64,000 bases of DNA from assembly GCF_000808575.1 (NCBI RefSeq), contig NZ_JWLW01000001.1:62001-126000 (forward strand). Reading direction: 5' to 3'. Made by a program: the position numbers and the translations under genes. The notes under the pieces were generated by a model that did no database searches, had not been told where the DNA came from, and saw only the letters and a program-made list of their open reading frames with translations. This document shows positions 17,663 to 27,748 of the stretch, piece by piece. Origin of the DNA: Alteromonas marina (GTDB lineage Bacteria > Pseudomonadota > Gammaproteobacteria > Enterobacterales > Alteromonadaceae). Every line of letters begins with the position of its first letter. Position 1 is the stretch's first letter.

Positions 17663-19750
17663 TTACTTAGCTGCTTTACGTGCTTTCGCTTCTTCAATTA
17701 CTTTGTCAGCTACGTTCTGAGGACATGCTGAGTAGTGGCTGAATTCCATAGAGAACTGACCACGACCAGATGTGATAGTACGTAGGTGACCGATGTAACC
17801 AAACATCTCAGATAGAGGTACGTCAGCCTTGATGCGAACGCCAGTAGCGCCTGCTTCTTGGTCTTTGATCATACCACGACGACGGTTAAGGTCACCGATT
17901 ACGTCACCTACGTTGTCTTCTGGGCTGAACACGTCAACTTTCATCACAGGCTCAAGAATCTGAGGACCTGCTTTTGGCATTGACTGACGGAATGCACCTT
18001 TCGCTGCAATTTCGAACGCGATTGCTGATGAGTCAACTGCGTGGAAACCACCGTCGAATAGTTCAACTTCAACGTCTAGTACTGGGTAACCCGCTAGAGG
18101 ACCTACTTCCATCATACCTGCGAAACCTTTTTCGATTGCAGGGAAGAATTCTTTAGGTACGTTACCGCCCACAACAGTAGATGTGAACTTGAAGCCAGAG
18201 TTAGTTTCGCCCGGACGGATGCGGTAATCAATCTTACCGAACTGACCAGAACCACCAGACTGCTTCTTGTGCGTGTAGCTGTCTTCAACCGCTTGCGTGA
18301 TAGTTTCACGGTAAGCAACCTGAGGTTGACCAACTTCTAGCTCAACGCCGTAAGTACGCTTCAAGATGTCTACTTTGATGTCTAGGTGAAGCTCACCCAT
18401 ACCTTTAAGGATGGTTTCGCCTGAATCTTCGTCAGTTTCAACTTGGAAAGATGGATCTTCTGCTACTAGTTTACCGATAGCGATAGACATCTTTTCGTTA
18501 GCGCCTTTGTCTTTTGGCTTAACAGCAATCGAGATTACTGGCTCAGGGAAGATCATTGGCTCTAGTGTACAAGGGTGCTTAGGATCACATAGCGTGTGAC
18601 CTGTTTGAACGTTCTTCATACCAACAACAGCTAGGATATCACCCGCTTGTGCTGAAGTAAGTTCAGTACGTTCGTCAGCGTGCATCTCAACCATACGGCC
18701 GATACGCTCAGTCTTACCAGTTGCGCTGTTAAGAATGGTGTCGCCTTTGTTAAGTTTACCAGAGTAAATACGGATAAACGTTAGGGCACCGAAACGGTCG
18801 TCCATGATTTTGAACGCAAGCGCACGGAACGGCTCGTCAACAGATACTGTTGCAACTTCACCAGTAGGCTCACCCGTTTCTTCGTCAGTTAGTTCTTGTG
18901 GGTCAACTTCTGTTGGAGAAGGTAGGAAGTCTACAACTGCGTCAAGAACTAGCTGAATACCTTTGTTCTTAAATGCAGAACCACAGTATGTTGGGAAGAA
19001 CGCTAGGTCACGAGTACCTTTACGAATACAACGCTTGATGTCTTCTAGAGACGGCTCTTCACCGTCCATGTAAGCCATCATTAGGTCGTCGTCTTGCTCA
19101 ACAGCAGTTTCGATTAGTTGCTCACGGTATTCGTTCGCTTTCTCAACCATGTCAGCAGGGATGTCTACGATTTCGTAGTTTTCAGGAAGACCTGAATCGT
19201 CCCAGATGTACGCTTTCATGTCTAGAAGGTTAACAACACCTTTGAAGTCGTCTTCGATACCGATTGGAAGCGTCATTACTAGTGGGTTAGCAGCAAGTAC
19301 TTTCTTAACTTGGCCAACAACACGGTAGAAATCTGCACCCATGCGATCTAGTTTGTTTACGAAGATTACACGTGCAACTTCTGATTCGTTAGCATAACGC
19401 CAGTTAGTTTCTGACTGAGGCTCAACACCGCCAGAACCACAGAATACACCGATACCGCCGTCTAGTACTTTAAGTGAACGATATACTTCAACTGTAAAGT
19501 CAACGTGTCCCGGAGTATCGATGATGTTCATGCGATGATCTTTCCAGAAACAGGTAGTAGCCGCTGACTGGATAGTAATACCACGCTCAGCTTCCTGCTC
19601 CATGAAGTCAGTAGTTGATTCACCATCGTGAACCTCACCAGTTTTATGGATTTTACCAGTAAGCTTCAAGATACGTTCTGTTGTGGTAGTTTTACCCGCG
19701 TCTACGTGGGCGAAAATACCAATGTTTCTGTATAAAGATAAGTCTGACAT
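17663..19750 (-). CDS. Elongation factor G, stand-alone paralogue type
   Basis: This 695-residue translational GTPase drives ribosomal translocation (and recycling with RRF). G motifs visible are [30 protein letters not shown] and the SAF element. Domains II-V are full length, ending in [17 protein letters not shown]. No rpsL, rpsG or tuf gene is near, and the N-terminus [13 protein letters not shown] differs from the str-operon form, so this is probably the second EF-G common in marine gammaproteobacteria. The codons are strongly biased (GTA, CTA, CGT), as in highly expressed genes. It has its own promoter at 19790-19819. Whether it is the cell's main EF-G cannot be told here. Confidence 0.93.
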   Translation of the reverse strand: MSDLSLYRNIGIFAHVDAGKTTTTERILKLTGKIHKTGEVHDGESTTDFMEQEAERGITIQSAATTCFWKDHRMNIIDTPGHVDFTVEVYRSLKVLDGGIGVFCGSGGVEPQSETNWRYANESEVARVIFVNKLDRMGADFYRVVGQVKKVLAANPLVMTLPIGIEDDFKGVVNLLDMKAYIWDDSGLPENYEIVDIPADMVEKANEYREQLIETAVEQDDDLMMAYMDGEEPSLEDIKRCIRKGTRDLAFFPTYCGSAFKNKGIQLVLDAVVDFLPSPTEVDPQELTDEETGEPTGEVATVSVDEPFRALAFKIMDDRFGALTFIRIYSGKLNKGDTILNSATGKTERIGRMVEMHADERTELTSAQAGDILAVVGMKNVQTGHTLCDPKHPCTLEPMIFPEPVISIAVKPKDKGANEKMSIAIGKLVAEDPSFQVETDEDSGETILKGMGELHLDIKVDILKRTYGVELEVGQPQVAYRETITQAVEDSYTHKKQSGGSGQFGKIDYRIRPGETNSGFKFTSTVVGGNVPKEFFPAIEKGFAGMMEVGPLAGYPVLDVEVELFDGGFHAVDSSAIAFEIAAKGAFRQSMPKAGPQILEPVMKVDVFSPEDNVGDVIGDLNRRRGMIKDQEAGATGVRIKADVPLSEMFGYIGHLRTITSGRGQFSMEFSHYSACPQNVADKVIEEAKARKAAK

Positions 19751-19789
19751 TAGTTCACTTTCATTGGTTCAGAGTAAAAAAACGGCCGG

Positions 19790-19819
19790 ATTATAAAGGA
19801 TTTTTGTACCAGATTTACA
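19790..19819 (-). promoter_or_regulatory. Sigma-70 promoter of the EF-G gene
   Basis: On the minus strand there is a perfect TATAAT -10 (19790-19795) with TGTAAA as -35 (19814-19819) at 18-base spacing. A GC-rich discriminator follows. The start codon is about 40 bases downstream. Confidence 0.6.
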
Positions 19820-19933
19820 CCTTTTTTAGCATAAACCTCAAATTCGTTTGCTAAAATCCGCACCACCATCAATTCTTTTCTATAAGTATCAACAACTTAA
19901 CAGCTCATGACACTTTTTTGAAAAATAACAAAA

Positions 19934-21031
19934 TCACACCTCATCTTTTGAAGTGCGAACAATTGTTACTGTAACTTCATCTCTGTCGTGGTAGAGATGC
20001 CTCACCTTTACCGCAAATGCATCTTCTAACGCATTTAAACGGCTTTTTAGCAACGTCATGGCTTCAATCACAGTTTCATAACGTTGTTTCATAGGTAGCT
20101 TCAAGTTGAAAATCGCGTGCGTTGCCCAGTGTTTAACCAGCCAGTCACCCATCAACTTTGCTACCCTGTCGGGTTGCTCTATCATATCACATACAAGTAA
20201 ATCTACACGACCAAATTGTGGTCTATATGTAAACCCGTCTGCCGCGTGATGTTCAACTAACCCCGTACTCATTAAACTATCGGCTACAAGTCCATTGTCG
20301 ATAGCTTCCACATACATTCCGCGCTTCACCAGCTGGTATGTCCAACCGCCCGGGCATGCACCGAGATCCACGGCACGTCCACCGCTTCGAAGTACTTTAG
20401 CTTGCTGTTTATCGCTCAGCATATTTACTAAGGCATCTTCAAGTTTAAGCGTCGAGCGACTGGGCGCATCACTTGGGAACTTTAATCGGCAAATGCCCAA
20501 GTGATCGCTACTGGCATAACTGGGTAATGTATAACCAATATGACAAATTTCAAATGACTCAAAGAAAATATGCAGTTTGGGTTTACCCAGATTTTCCTTA
20601 GACGTAAGCCACCCCGCTTTTCTTAACGCTTGGCGAAGAGGAACCGTAAACTTTCGGCAGAACTTTGCGAGGGTTTTACCTTCTTCTGTATCTGGGTACT
20701 CGACGTCTATGGCACCAAAAATTGAAAACGGCTTTTCTACCTCTTTTAGGGCCTCGAGCACTTGCCCTACTCTGTCTTCTTTTTCTATATCGTTTAGCGT
20801 GGCAAAAACAGCCACCAGTTGACGAGGAAAGATACTGTCGTGAACAGCAAACTGAGTAATGGTTTGCGCTAACTGCGAGCCATCATATAAATGATAAAGT
20901 ACAAAGCCACTGTTCTTCTTCGACACTGGGTAGCCATAACACCGGGCTTCACCGTATCGAGATGTAAGTTCGTTAGCTGTATCGTTTTCATAACCAGGTC
21001 GGCAATAACCCAAAATACTGATGTTAGACAT
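19934..21031 (-). CDS. rlmM: 23S rRNA (cytidine-2'-O) methyltransferase RlmM
   Basis: This 365-residue enzyme methylates the ribose of C2498 in 23S rRNA using S-adenosylmethionine. It has an N-terminal THUMP-like region, then a Rossmann domain with VDLGACPGGWTYQL near residue 217 (SAM loop), DLLVCDMIEQP, and IFNLKLPMKQRYE (catalytic Lys). The start overlaps the upstream ygdD-type gene by 8 bases. The order gcvA, ygdD, rlmM is the same as in E. coli, here with one hydrolase gene inserted. Confidence 0.95.
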   Translation of the reverse strand: MSNISILGYCRPGYENDTANELTSRYGEARCYGYPVSKKNSGFVLYHLYDGSQLAQTITQFAVHDSIFPRQLVAVFATLNDIEKEDRVGQVLEALKEVEKPFSIFGAIDVEYPDTEEGKTLAKFCRKFTVPLRQALRKAGWLTSKENLGKPKLHIFFESFEICHIGYTLPSYASSDHLGICRLKFPSDAPSRSTLKLEDALVNMLSDKQQAKVLRSGGRAVDLGACPGGWTYQLVKRGMYVEAIDNGLVADSLMSTGLVEHHAADGFTYRPQFGRVDLLVCDMIEQPDRVAKLMGDWLVKHWATHAIFNLKLPMKQRYETVIEAMTLLKSRLNALEDAFAVKVRHLYHDRDEVTVTIVRTSKDEV

Positions 21032-21488
21032 TACCTGCCCCCGGCGTGTGGTGAGTTGTGCTCTGCTCTTCTTGTTGCTTGTTTAAATCATGACCTTTTA
21101 TCAGTCCAATCACTAACAACACCCAGCCGATAATAAAGAACATGCCTCCCAGAGGGGTTATCGGGCCAAACCATTTTATGCCGCTTATTCCTAGCGCGTA
21201 TAAACTTCCACTAAACAACACCGTACCGGTAACGAAACAAAACGCTACCCGATTAGCCCACGTCGATGAGACAACCCCTGACAATGCAGGTAAAAGCAGT
21301 AAGGCTAATGCGTGATACATTTGATAACGCACGCCAATTTCAAACGTGTTGAGCTGCTGTGCAGTTAACACGCTTTTTAAGCCATGTGCGCCAAACGCAC
21401 CTAGTACCACAGAAAGGCCCGCGAGCAATGCCCCTACAATAAGATAAGGTTTAGCAACGGTGGCAAACCTAAGTTTTTCAGTTTTCAT
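21024..21488 (-). CDS. ygdD: DUF423 family inner-membrane protein (YgdD-like)
   Basis: This is a 154-residue protein with four hydrophobic segments. The first contains LSVVLGAFGAHGLKSVL, the hallmark of DUF423, followed by a predicted loop and YQMYHALALLLLPALSG, also conserved. The function of the family is unknown. It overlaps rlmM by 8 bases and lies 35 bases after the hydrolase gene, matching its place in the E. coli gcvA-ygdD-rlmM run. The symbol is assigned by family plus gene order. Confidence 0.88.
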   Translation of the reverse strand: MKTEKLRFATVAKPYLIVGALLAGLSVVLGAFGAHGLKSVLTAQQLNTFEIGVRYQMYHALALLLLPALSGVVSSTWANRVAFCFVTGTVLFSGSLYALGISGIKWFGPITPLGGMFFIIGWVLLVIGLIKGHDLNKQQEEQSTTHHTPGAGNV

Positions 21489-21523
21489 TAAATTAGTCGT
21501 TCGCTCTGATTTCTATTTAATCT

Positions 21524-22216
21524 TTAATTATTTAAATGGACTTCAATAAAAGAAGCGGTAAGCGTGGCAGCTTTAGCAATATGTTCTTCCTGCGTTTTTC
21601 CGCTTGCTTTTCGAGGCTTAAAACTGTGATCGCCGTCGTCTAAATATGCGCACTCAATCATGGAAGATAACACGCCGTTCTTTTTGTAACTCTCCACTTC
21701 GCTCTTCGTACCAAAGGTATCTCGTTCACCCTGAATAATAAGCAAAGGTTTAGACGCCGTTTGCAGATGTTCGGTGCGTGTTTTTTCTGGCTTACCAGGA
21801 GGGTGGAACGGATAACCTAGCGCTATCGCGCCTTTTACATTGCTCACCGCTTCATACACCATGGTAGCCATACGCCCGCCCATCGACTTTCCACCAATGA
21901 ACACAGGCAAGTTATGCAAGGCTTTGTTATCTTTGCTGCAGGTTTCAATCACCGTAGTAAAATGTGACATAAGTTTATCGGCTTTATCGGGAGGCCTACG
22001 CTTACCGGTAGCTTTTATGGTTTGCATATAGGGAAAGTTAAAAAGCACGGTTGATATGCCTTTAGTGACAAGGGCTTTCGCCATGTATTGCATAAACTCA
22101 TGTTCTTTTCCCGCACCGGCTCCGTGGCCTAGTATCAAACACGCTATAGGCTTATCAGCTGCATGCAATTCAATGTCAAAACCAGGTTGTTCAGTAATGC
22201 TGTTCGATGTAGTCAT
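21524..22216 (-). CDS. Alpha/beta hydrolase (KAT8/Tex30-like, dienelactone-hydrolase fold)
   Basis: This is a 230-residue cytoplasmic alpha/beta hydrolase. Features seen are an oxyanion loop LGHGAGAGKEHEFM near residue 30, nucleophile elbow GGKSMGG (Ser near 110), acid IQGERDTFG near 168, and catalytic His in DDGDHSFK near 197, so the triad is complete. The substrate is unknown. It lies one base after gcvA and is presumably cotranscribed with gcvA, ygdD and rlmM. E. coli has no gene at this position, so it is an insertion into a conserved run. Confidence 0.85.
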   Translation of the reverse strand: MTTSNSITEQPGFDIELHAADKPIACLILGHGAGAGKEHEFMQYMAKALVTKGISTVLFNFPYMQTIKATGKRRPPDKADKLMSHFTTVIETCSKDNKALHNLPVFIGGKSMGGRMATMVYEAVSNVKGAIALGYPFHPPGKPEKTRTEHLQTASKPLLIIQGERDTFGTKSEVESYKKNGVLSSMIECAYLDDGDHSFKPRKASGKTQEEHIAKAATLTASFIEVHLNN

Positions 22217-22217
22217 A

Positions 22218-23120
22218 TTACAGCAAGTCCTCTTGTTCAGCTTCGACCTGCGCTAAGATCCAGTCTCTAAATGCAGCTATTTTACCTAACTCAGCCTGTG
22301 ATTCTTCACACACCAAATAAAACGCATCGCGACTCTCTACGCGTTCTTCAAACGGCATAACTAACCTTCCCGCTTCAATTTCCGGCCTTGCAAGTACCGT
22401 GTTACCCAACGCAATGCCTTGACCGAGTGCAGCGGCTTGCAAAACTAGCATGGAGTGACTGAAAACCGGGCCTTGGTTAACGTTTACGCCAACCACACCT
22501 ACATGCTTCAACCAATTTTTCCATGCAGTACGGCTTAAGTCGTGAAGCAACACGTGGTGCCGTAAGTCAGACAGGCTGGATAAAGGTTTGGGACCTTGAA
22601 AAAGCATTGGAGAGCAAAGCGGAGTTAGAAACTCTCGATGTAGCTGGTCGGCCTGAAGACCAGCCCAACGACCTTTTCCGTAATATATTGCAACGTCTAC
22701 ATCGTCTTCTAAAAAGCCTTCGTCGAAATCCACTGCTTTTATGCGTACGTCGATGTCTGGATGCGCCAAACTAAATTTATGAATACGGGGCACTAACCAC
22801 TGGCTCGCAAAGCTGGGTGGCATGGCCACCGTAATCGCGCCTTTGCTTCCCTTTGCAAGTAGTCTCTCTGTCGCGTCCTGTAAATTTTTGAAGATATCCT
22901 TTAACTCAAGAAAATAAGCTTGACCTTCTTCGGTTAGAAGCAGGGTTCTATTTCTTCGAAGGAATAGCTTCATCGATAAGAAATCTTCAAGCGCTTTTAT
23001 CTGGTGGCTAACGGCAGCTTGCGTAACAAACAGCTCATCGGCAGCCTTAGTAAAGCTCAAATGGCGAGCAGCCGCTTCAAACGATTTCAAGGCGTTGAGA
23101 GGGGGTAAACGTCGATGCAT
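22218..23120 (-). CDS. gcvA: LysR-family regulator, GcvA type
   Basis: This 300-residue LysR regulator has an N-terminal winged helix (MHRRLPPLNALKSFEAAARH onward, with FVTQAAVSHQIKALEDFL) nearly identical to E. coli GcvA, and an effector domain including GPVFSHSMLVLQAAALGQG and EIEAGRLVMPF. In E. coli GcvA controls the glycine-cleavage operon and the gcvB RNA, activating with glycine and repressing with purines through GcvR. It heads the operon with the hydrolase, ygdD and rlmM. An inverted CTAAT repeat lies 41 bases before the start, which suggests autoregulation. Confidence 0.93.
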   Translation of the reverse strand: MHRRLPPLNALKSFEAAARHLSFTKAADELFVTQAAVSHQIKALEDFLSMKLFLRRNRTLLLTEEGQAYFLELKDIFKNLQDATERLLAKGSKGAITVAMPPSFASQWLVPRIHKFSLAHPDIDVRIKAVDFDEGFLEDDVDVAIYYGKGRWAGLQADQLHREFLTPLCSPMLFQGPKPLSSLSDLRHHVLLHDLSRTAWKNWLKHVGVVGVNVNQGPVFSHSMLVLQAAALGQGIALGNTVLARPEIEAGRLVMPFEERVESRDAFYLVCEESQAELGKIAAFRDWILAQVEAEQEDLL

Positions 23121-23160
23121 ATATCGTTTTTAATCCAGTGTGACCGAAGCATGACAAATT

Positions 23161-23177
23161 CATTAGTTTTTCTAATG
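23161..23177. promoter_or_regulatory. Probable GcvA operator
   Basis: CATTAG (23161-23166) and CTAATG (23172-23177) form a perfect inverted repeat around TTTTT. Known GcvA sites contain CTAAT, and LysR operators are interrupted dyads. The position between gcvA and the divergent small exported protein suits control of either gene. Confidence 0.55.
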
Positions 23178-23336
23178 ACAACCCATACTTTTACTCGTTT
23201 TATTTTTCACCACCAACTGACTACAATTTACCCGAAATTAAAAAAGAGCATTTAATTTCAGCATTTTATGATGAACATTTGTTAAACACTTTAACATTCA
23301 TCAACAATTATTTAATTATTTTTATTAGGTGTGAAA

Positions 23337-23615
23337 ATGAAAAAATTACTTTTAGCTAGTGTTTCTGTAATGGCTTTTGTAAGCGCTGCTGCAAATGCTA
23401 ACGCACAACCAGAAAAGATCAATCTACAATCGTTAATCAACACGGCAATGACCAGCGTAAAAATGGCCGAAGTACTGCCAGAAAACGATGCGCACATTGT
23501 TGTGAAAAAGCAGTCTAAAGCGATTTTAGCTGAAGAGACGCAAGTTCAGCTTCACAAGAACTTATTAGCAATGACAAAAGGTGAAGAGCGCGTAAACGTT
23601 TCTGAAGCGGAATAA
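23337..23615 (+). CDS. Small exported protein of unknown function
   Basis: This is a 92-residue protein with a clear signal peptide: MKKLLL, a hydrophobic core, and a likely cleavage after ANANA near residue 23. The mature part is about 69 residues, helical in look and without Cys or known motifs. I chose the ATG at 23337, with AGGT six bases upstream. A GTG at 23331 is also possible. It is divergent from gcvA, the position held by the small RNA gcvB in E. coli. No GcvB-like GU-rich segment is present. The function is unknown. Confidence 0.72.
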   Translation: MKKLLLASVSVMAFVSAAANANAQPEKINLQSLINTAMTSVKMAEVLPENDAHIVVKKQSKAILAEETQVQLHKNLLAMTKGEERVNVSEAE

Positions 23616-23637
23616 GCAACTCACACACCTGATACGC

Positions 23638-23659
23638 ATGCCGGTGCTTGCACCGGCAT
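23638..23659. terminator. GC-rich hairpin between converging genes
   Basis: ATGCCGGTGC (23638-23647) is followed after TT by its exact complement (23650-23659). No T run follows on either side, so it is at best a weak terminator for the convergent small exported protein and kdsA genes. Confidence 0.45.
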
Positions 23660-23677
23660 ACGCCATCAAATACTAGC

Positions 23678-24535
<858 letters not shown>

Positions 24536-24552
24536 CTATTTCCAATTAAATC

Positions 24553-24924
24553 TTAAAAAAGAGGTTGTTTGGTTACAGCAACCATAGCCGTTGCCATAAG
24601 CACAACAAGCGCTGCTACGAAAAAGCTCCATTTGCCTAACGCTGTTTTGGCTTTTTTCAATGCAAACAATCCAAACACTATGTACAGCACCACGCCCACA
24701 ACTTTAAATGTGAGCCATGCATTAACTAAAGGATATTGAGACAAAATAATGCATAGCCAAATTGCGCTGGCTAATAGCACGGTATCAATGATATGAGGGA
24801 GAATTTTAACCCATTTTTTGCTAAGTGCTGTAGCGTCGAATTGACTCCATATAAAGCGAAAGACAAAAAATAATATGCTCAAGCCAACGGCGGTCATGTG
24901 AAGGTGTTTAGCCATCATGTACAT
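24553..24924 (-). CDS. sirB2: SirB2 family membrane protein
   Basis: This is a 123-residue protein with four hydrophobic segments. It has the SirB2 features KHLHMTAVGLSILFFVFRF at the N-terminus, KILPHIIDTVLL in the middle and KVVGVVLYIVFGLFALKK near residue 78. AGGA lies 7 bases before the ATG at 24924. The function of the family is unclear; the name comes from an old Salmonella locus. It lies 20 bases before kdsA. The sirB1 gene that accompanies it in E. coli is absent. Confidence 0.9.
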   Translation of the reverse strand: MYMMAKHLHMTAVGLSILFFVFRFIWSQFDATALSKKWVKILPHIIDTVLLASAIWLCIILSQYPLVNAWLTFKVVGVVLYIVFGLFALKKAKTALGKWSFFVAALVVLMATAMVAVTKQPLF

Positions 24925-25050
24925 AATGTGTTCCTGTTCTTATTAGATAGTAAGGCTGCTTCTGGTTACTTTAACACAGGTGTTAATTGAGCCGATTTAG
25001 TTTTACAGCAATGCAAAATTCAACAGACTCAGAATACGAGTAGCAGACTC

Positions 25051-25076
25051 AAAAAAACAGGTGCATGTAGCACCTG
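25051..25076 (-). terminator. Terminator of the HD-GYP regulator gene
   Basis: CAGGTGC (25058-25064) pairs with GCACCTG (25070-25076). On the minus strand the stem is followed by seven T. It separates the response regulator transcript from sirB2-kdsA. Confidence 0.85.
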
Positions 25077-25156
25077 CCTTCGTTTTAATTATGGTGCCTG
25101 TTTAGAGGCTGTTATTGTAACGTATTACAGTACGTAAATAACGGAGAAATAAATCA

Positions 25157-26719
25157 TTATGCGTCAGGGAATTGAGCTTGAATTGCCATAAAGGCCGGAA
25201 GGTCATTTAGCATACACTGAACTAAATCAGGGTCGAAGTGCTTGCCACTTTCCTCTTTCAATACGGCTTCAACCTTATCAATTGTCCACGCTGGCTTATA
25301 CGGCCTTGCGTTTAACAGTGCATCAAACACATCAACTAACGTGGCAATACGGCTTTTTACATCAATTTCTTCGCCTTTAAGCCCGTCTGGATATCCCTTT
25401 CCATCCCAGCGTTCGTGATGTTGCTTTGCTAACATTGCTGCAAGTTGGATAGTGGGCCGGCTTGAATCTCGCAAAATCTGGTAACCAAATTCAGCATGCT
25501 GACGTATTTTAAATACTTCCTCTTCGGTTAACGGCGTCGTTTTGTGCAAAATAGATTTAGGCACTATAGACGTCCCAATATCATGAAGCGGCACGGCAAG
25601 GCGTAATGCGTGGATGTCTTGCTCGTTCAGCCCAACCTTTTCTGCCAACAGTTGCGCCATTTCAACCATTCTTGTGAGATTATTTGATGCATTTGACTCA
25701 TGCTCTAACGCTCGACCTAAACGCTCAATTATTTCTTTCTGCGTCGCTTCAACATCAACGGTTTTAAGTACATTGTCAAAAGCAAGCTGAACACTGTCTG
25801 AAAAGCGTTTTACCAGATGACGATCACTTTCCCCTATTCGTCTCGGTAATCCTGACAAGTACAAGAGTGCACCATTGTGACTTTTACTGTTGCAATAAGC
25901 CACAACGTGATCTTCTGCATAAACAATTTGCTTATCGCGCATGGCTCTTGCGCACAGGGCATATTCTTGTGCGCTAATCGCGTCTTTTAAAGGCACCCCT
26001 TCCTTACTGGCGTACTCACCGTTGCCAGCAAAAACATATAGTTCGTCGTCACCCAGTTTGTTGTTGCTGGTGTTGATAGTACGCGATGTGGTTGCCACCG
26101 CAGTGGTAATGTAGGCAGCATCCTTTGAACAGCCCAAAATAGATGCAAGCTGTTGAATAATACCCTGCATGAACTTTTCGAGGGAACGGGAGGAAAATAA
26201 ATCCACAGACGCATCTATAATTTTTTCAAGGCCGCGCCTATTTTCTTCGATAACGATAATATCTCGATATGAGCGGAGCGCTGCAATGATAACAGTAAAA
26301 AGTTTTTGCGCGGTCAGTTCGGTTTTCGACTTGTAGTCGTTGATGTCGTAATTTATGATGACATCTTTTTCTGGCGCTTGGCCAGGTTGTCCGGTACGCA
26401 AGATAATACGCGTAAAATGATTATCTAGTTCGTTACGAACATACTCCGCCACTTTAAGACCGGCGTCGTCAGTTTCCATAACAACGTCGAGTAACACAAC
26501 TGCGATGTCGTCATGGGTTTTGAAAATTGCCTTGGCTTCTTCACCACTGTAGGCACTGACAAATTCTAGTGTTTTGCCGTTTAAGCTAAAGTCACTTAGC
26601 GCCAGTTTGGTAACCGTATGTACTTCGGGTTCGTCATCAACGATAAGTACTTTCCAACTCCCCAGATCGTCTACTTCATTTTCATCGTCGTCTTCTGCGA
26701 AAAGAAAGTCATCATTCAT
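25157..26719 (-). CDS. Response regulator with REC, DUF3369 and HD-GYP domains
   Basis: This is a 520-residue cytoplasmic protein. Residues 20-150 are a receiver domain (VLIVDDEPEVH, phospho-acceptor Asp in VVLLDVVMET, and a Lys in YKSKTEL). Residues 170-310 match DUF3369, a GAF-like sensor. Residues 320-510 are an HD-GYP phosphodiesterase with PLHDIGTS and HHERWDGKGYPDGLKG. It should hydrolyse c-di-GMP when phosphorylated. No histidine kinase is adjacent. AGGA precedes the ATG by 8 bases. It sits inside the prmC-sirB2 interval, between its own terminator and a 153-base gap after prmC's start side, so it is an insertion in an otherwise conserved gene run. Confidence 0.92.
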   Translation of the reverse strand: MNDDFLFAEDDDENEVDDLGSWKVLIVDDEPEVHTVTKLALSDFSLNGKTLEFVSAYSGEEAKAIFKTHDDIAVVLLDVVMETDDAGLKVAEYVRNELDNHFTRIILRTGQPGQAPEKDVIINYDINDYKSKTELTAQKLFTVIIAALRSYRDIIVIEENRRGLEKIIDASVDLFSSRSLEKFMQGIIQQLASILGCSKDAAYITTAVATTSRTINTSNNKLGDDELYVFAGNGEYASKEGVPLKDAISAQEYALCARAMRDKQIVYAEDHVVAYCNSKSHNGALLYLSGLPRRIGESDRHLVKRFSDSVQLAFDNVLKTVDVEATQKEIIERLGRALEHESNASNNLTRMVEMAQLLAEKVGLNEQDIHALRLAVPLHDIGTSIVPKSILHKTTPLTEEEVFKIRQHAEFGYQILRDSSRPTIQLAAMLAKQHHERWDGKGYPDGLKGEEIDVKSRIATLVDVFDALLNARPYKPAWTIDKVEAVLKEESGKHFDPDLVQCMLNDLPAFMAIQAQFPDA

Positions 26720-26872
26720 CTGGTACGTCCTGTAGTGTAAGAGATTGTTTAACTTAGTGCTTTTTGAGGTCTTACAACCGCTTAATAGATACTAATGTAA
26801 AACAAAATATTAGCAAGTTTGCAATTAAATTTTGATAACTACAGGAAAGATAACTTCTTTGGAGGTTAAAAA

Positions 26873-27712
26873 CTACTGCCACTGTCCTAGCGTTACACGG
26901 TCATTGTCGCCGTAGTCTTTAACAGTTTTGACGTCTACAAATCCCGCATCTGCAAGCAGAGCGTTAACCGCAGCCCCTTGGTCAAAGCCGTGTTCGAATA
27001 CAAGTAAGGCACCTTTATTGAGATATTGCGGCGCGCTATTAATGATGTGTTTGATGTCGTCTAGACCATCACTGCCCGAGGTTAATGCTGTTTTAGGCTC
27101 AAAACGCACATCACCCTCATTAAGGTATGGACTGGATTCTTCTATATAAGGTGGGTTTGAAACAATAATGTCGAAGGTTTGGCATGCCAGCGCACTAAAC
27201 CAATCACTTTGAACAAAATGCGCATTGGCTATGCTATTAGCTTGGGCATTGCGGGTAGCAAGCTTCACCGCCCCCACTTGATAGTCTACGCCAGTAACGG
27301 ATGCTTCTGGCAGTTCGCTCGCTAATGCCAGCGCAATGGCGCCCGTACCTGTTCCCAAATCACAGATTGATAAGGATGCAGAGGATTGTTGATTTGCCCA
27401 ATTAAGCACTTGCTCAACCAATACTTCTGTATCTGGTCGTGGAATTAACGTATCTGGCGAGGTAAACAGTGACAGGGTCCAGAAATCACGCTTGCCGATA
27501 ATATACGCCACGGGCTCACCCCGTTTACGCTTGGCCACATCCGCTTCAAATTGCGCTTTCTGGGCGGCATCCAAGGTTTTATCAGGCCACGTGAATAGAT
27601 AAGTTTGTGACTTACCTAGAATGTTCGCCAACATGACTTTGGCATCAATAGAGGGTGACTCCCCACCCTCTAGTTGCTCAGCGGCCCATGTTAAGGCGTT
27701 GTTTATGCGCAT
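26873..27712 (-). CDS. prmC: Peptide chain release factor N5-glutamine methyltransferase
   Basis: This 279-residue methyltransferase modifies the Gln of the GGQ motif in RF1 and RF2. It has an N-terminal helical domain, then a SAM domain with ICDLGTGTGAIALALASE near residue 118 and the catalytic NPPY motif (FDIIVSNPPYIEE) near residue 183. It follows prfA, its substrate's gene, by 36 bases, the usual gammaproteobacterial arrangement. Confidence 0.95.
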   Translation of the reverse strand: MRINNALTWAAEQLEGGESPSIDAKVMLANILGKSQTYLFTWPDKTLDAAQKAQFEADVAKRKRGEPVAYIIGKRDFWTLSLFTSPDTLIPRPDTEVLVEQVLNWANQQSSASLSICDLGTGTGAIALALASELPEASVTGVDYQVGAVKLATRNAQANSIANAHFVQSDWFSALACQTFDIIVSNPPYIEESSPYLNEGDVRFEPKTALTSGSDGLDDIKHIINSAPQYLNKGALLVFEHGFDQGAAVNALLADAGFVDVKTVKDYGDNDRVTLGQWQ

Positions 27713-27748
27713 TGTTTTTCTATAAACAGTTTGTGTAACAAGACAGCG

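Noticed and set aside
23121..23336. GcvB small RNA divergent from gcvA
   Set aside because: No GU-rich seed region and no terminator before the small coding frame.
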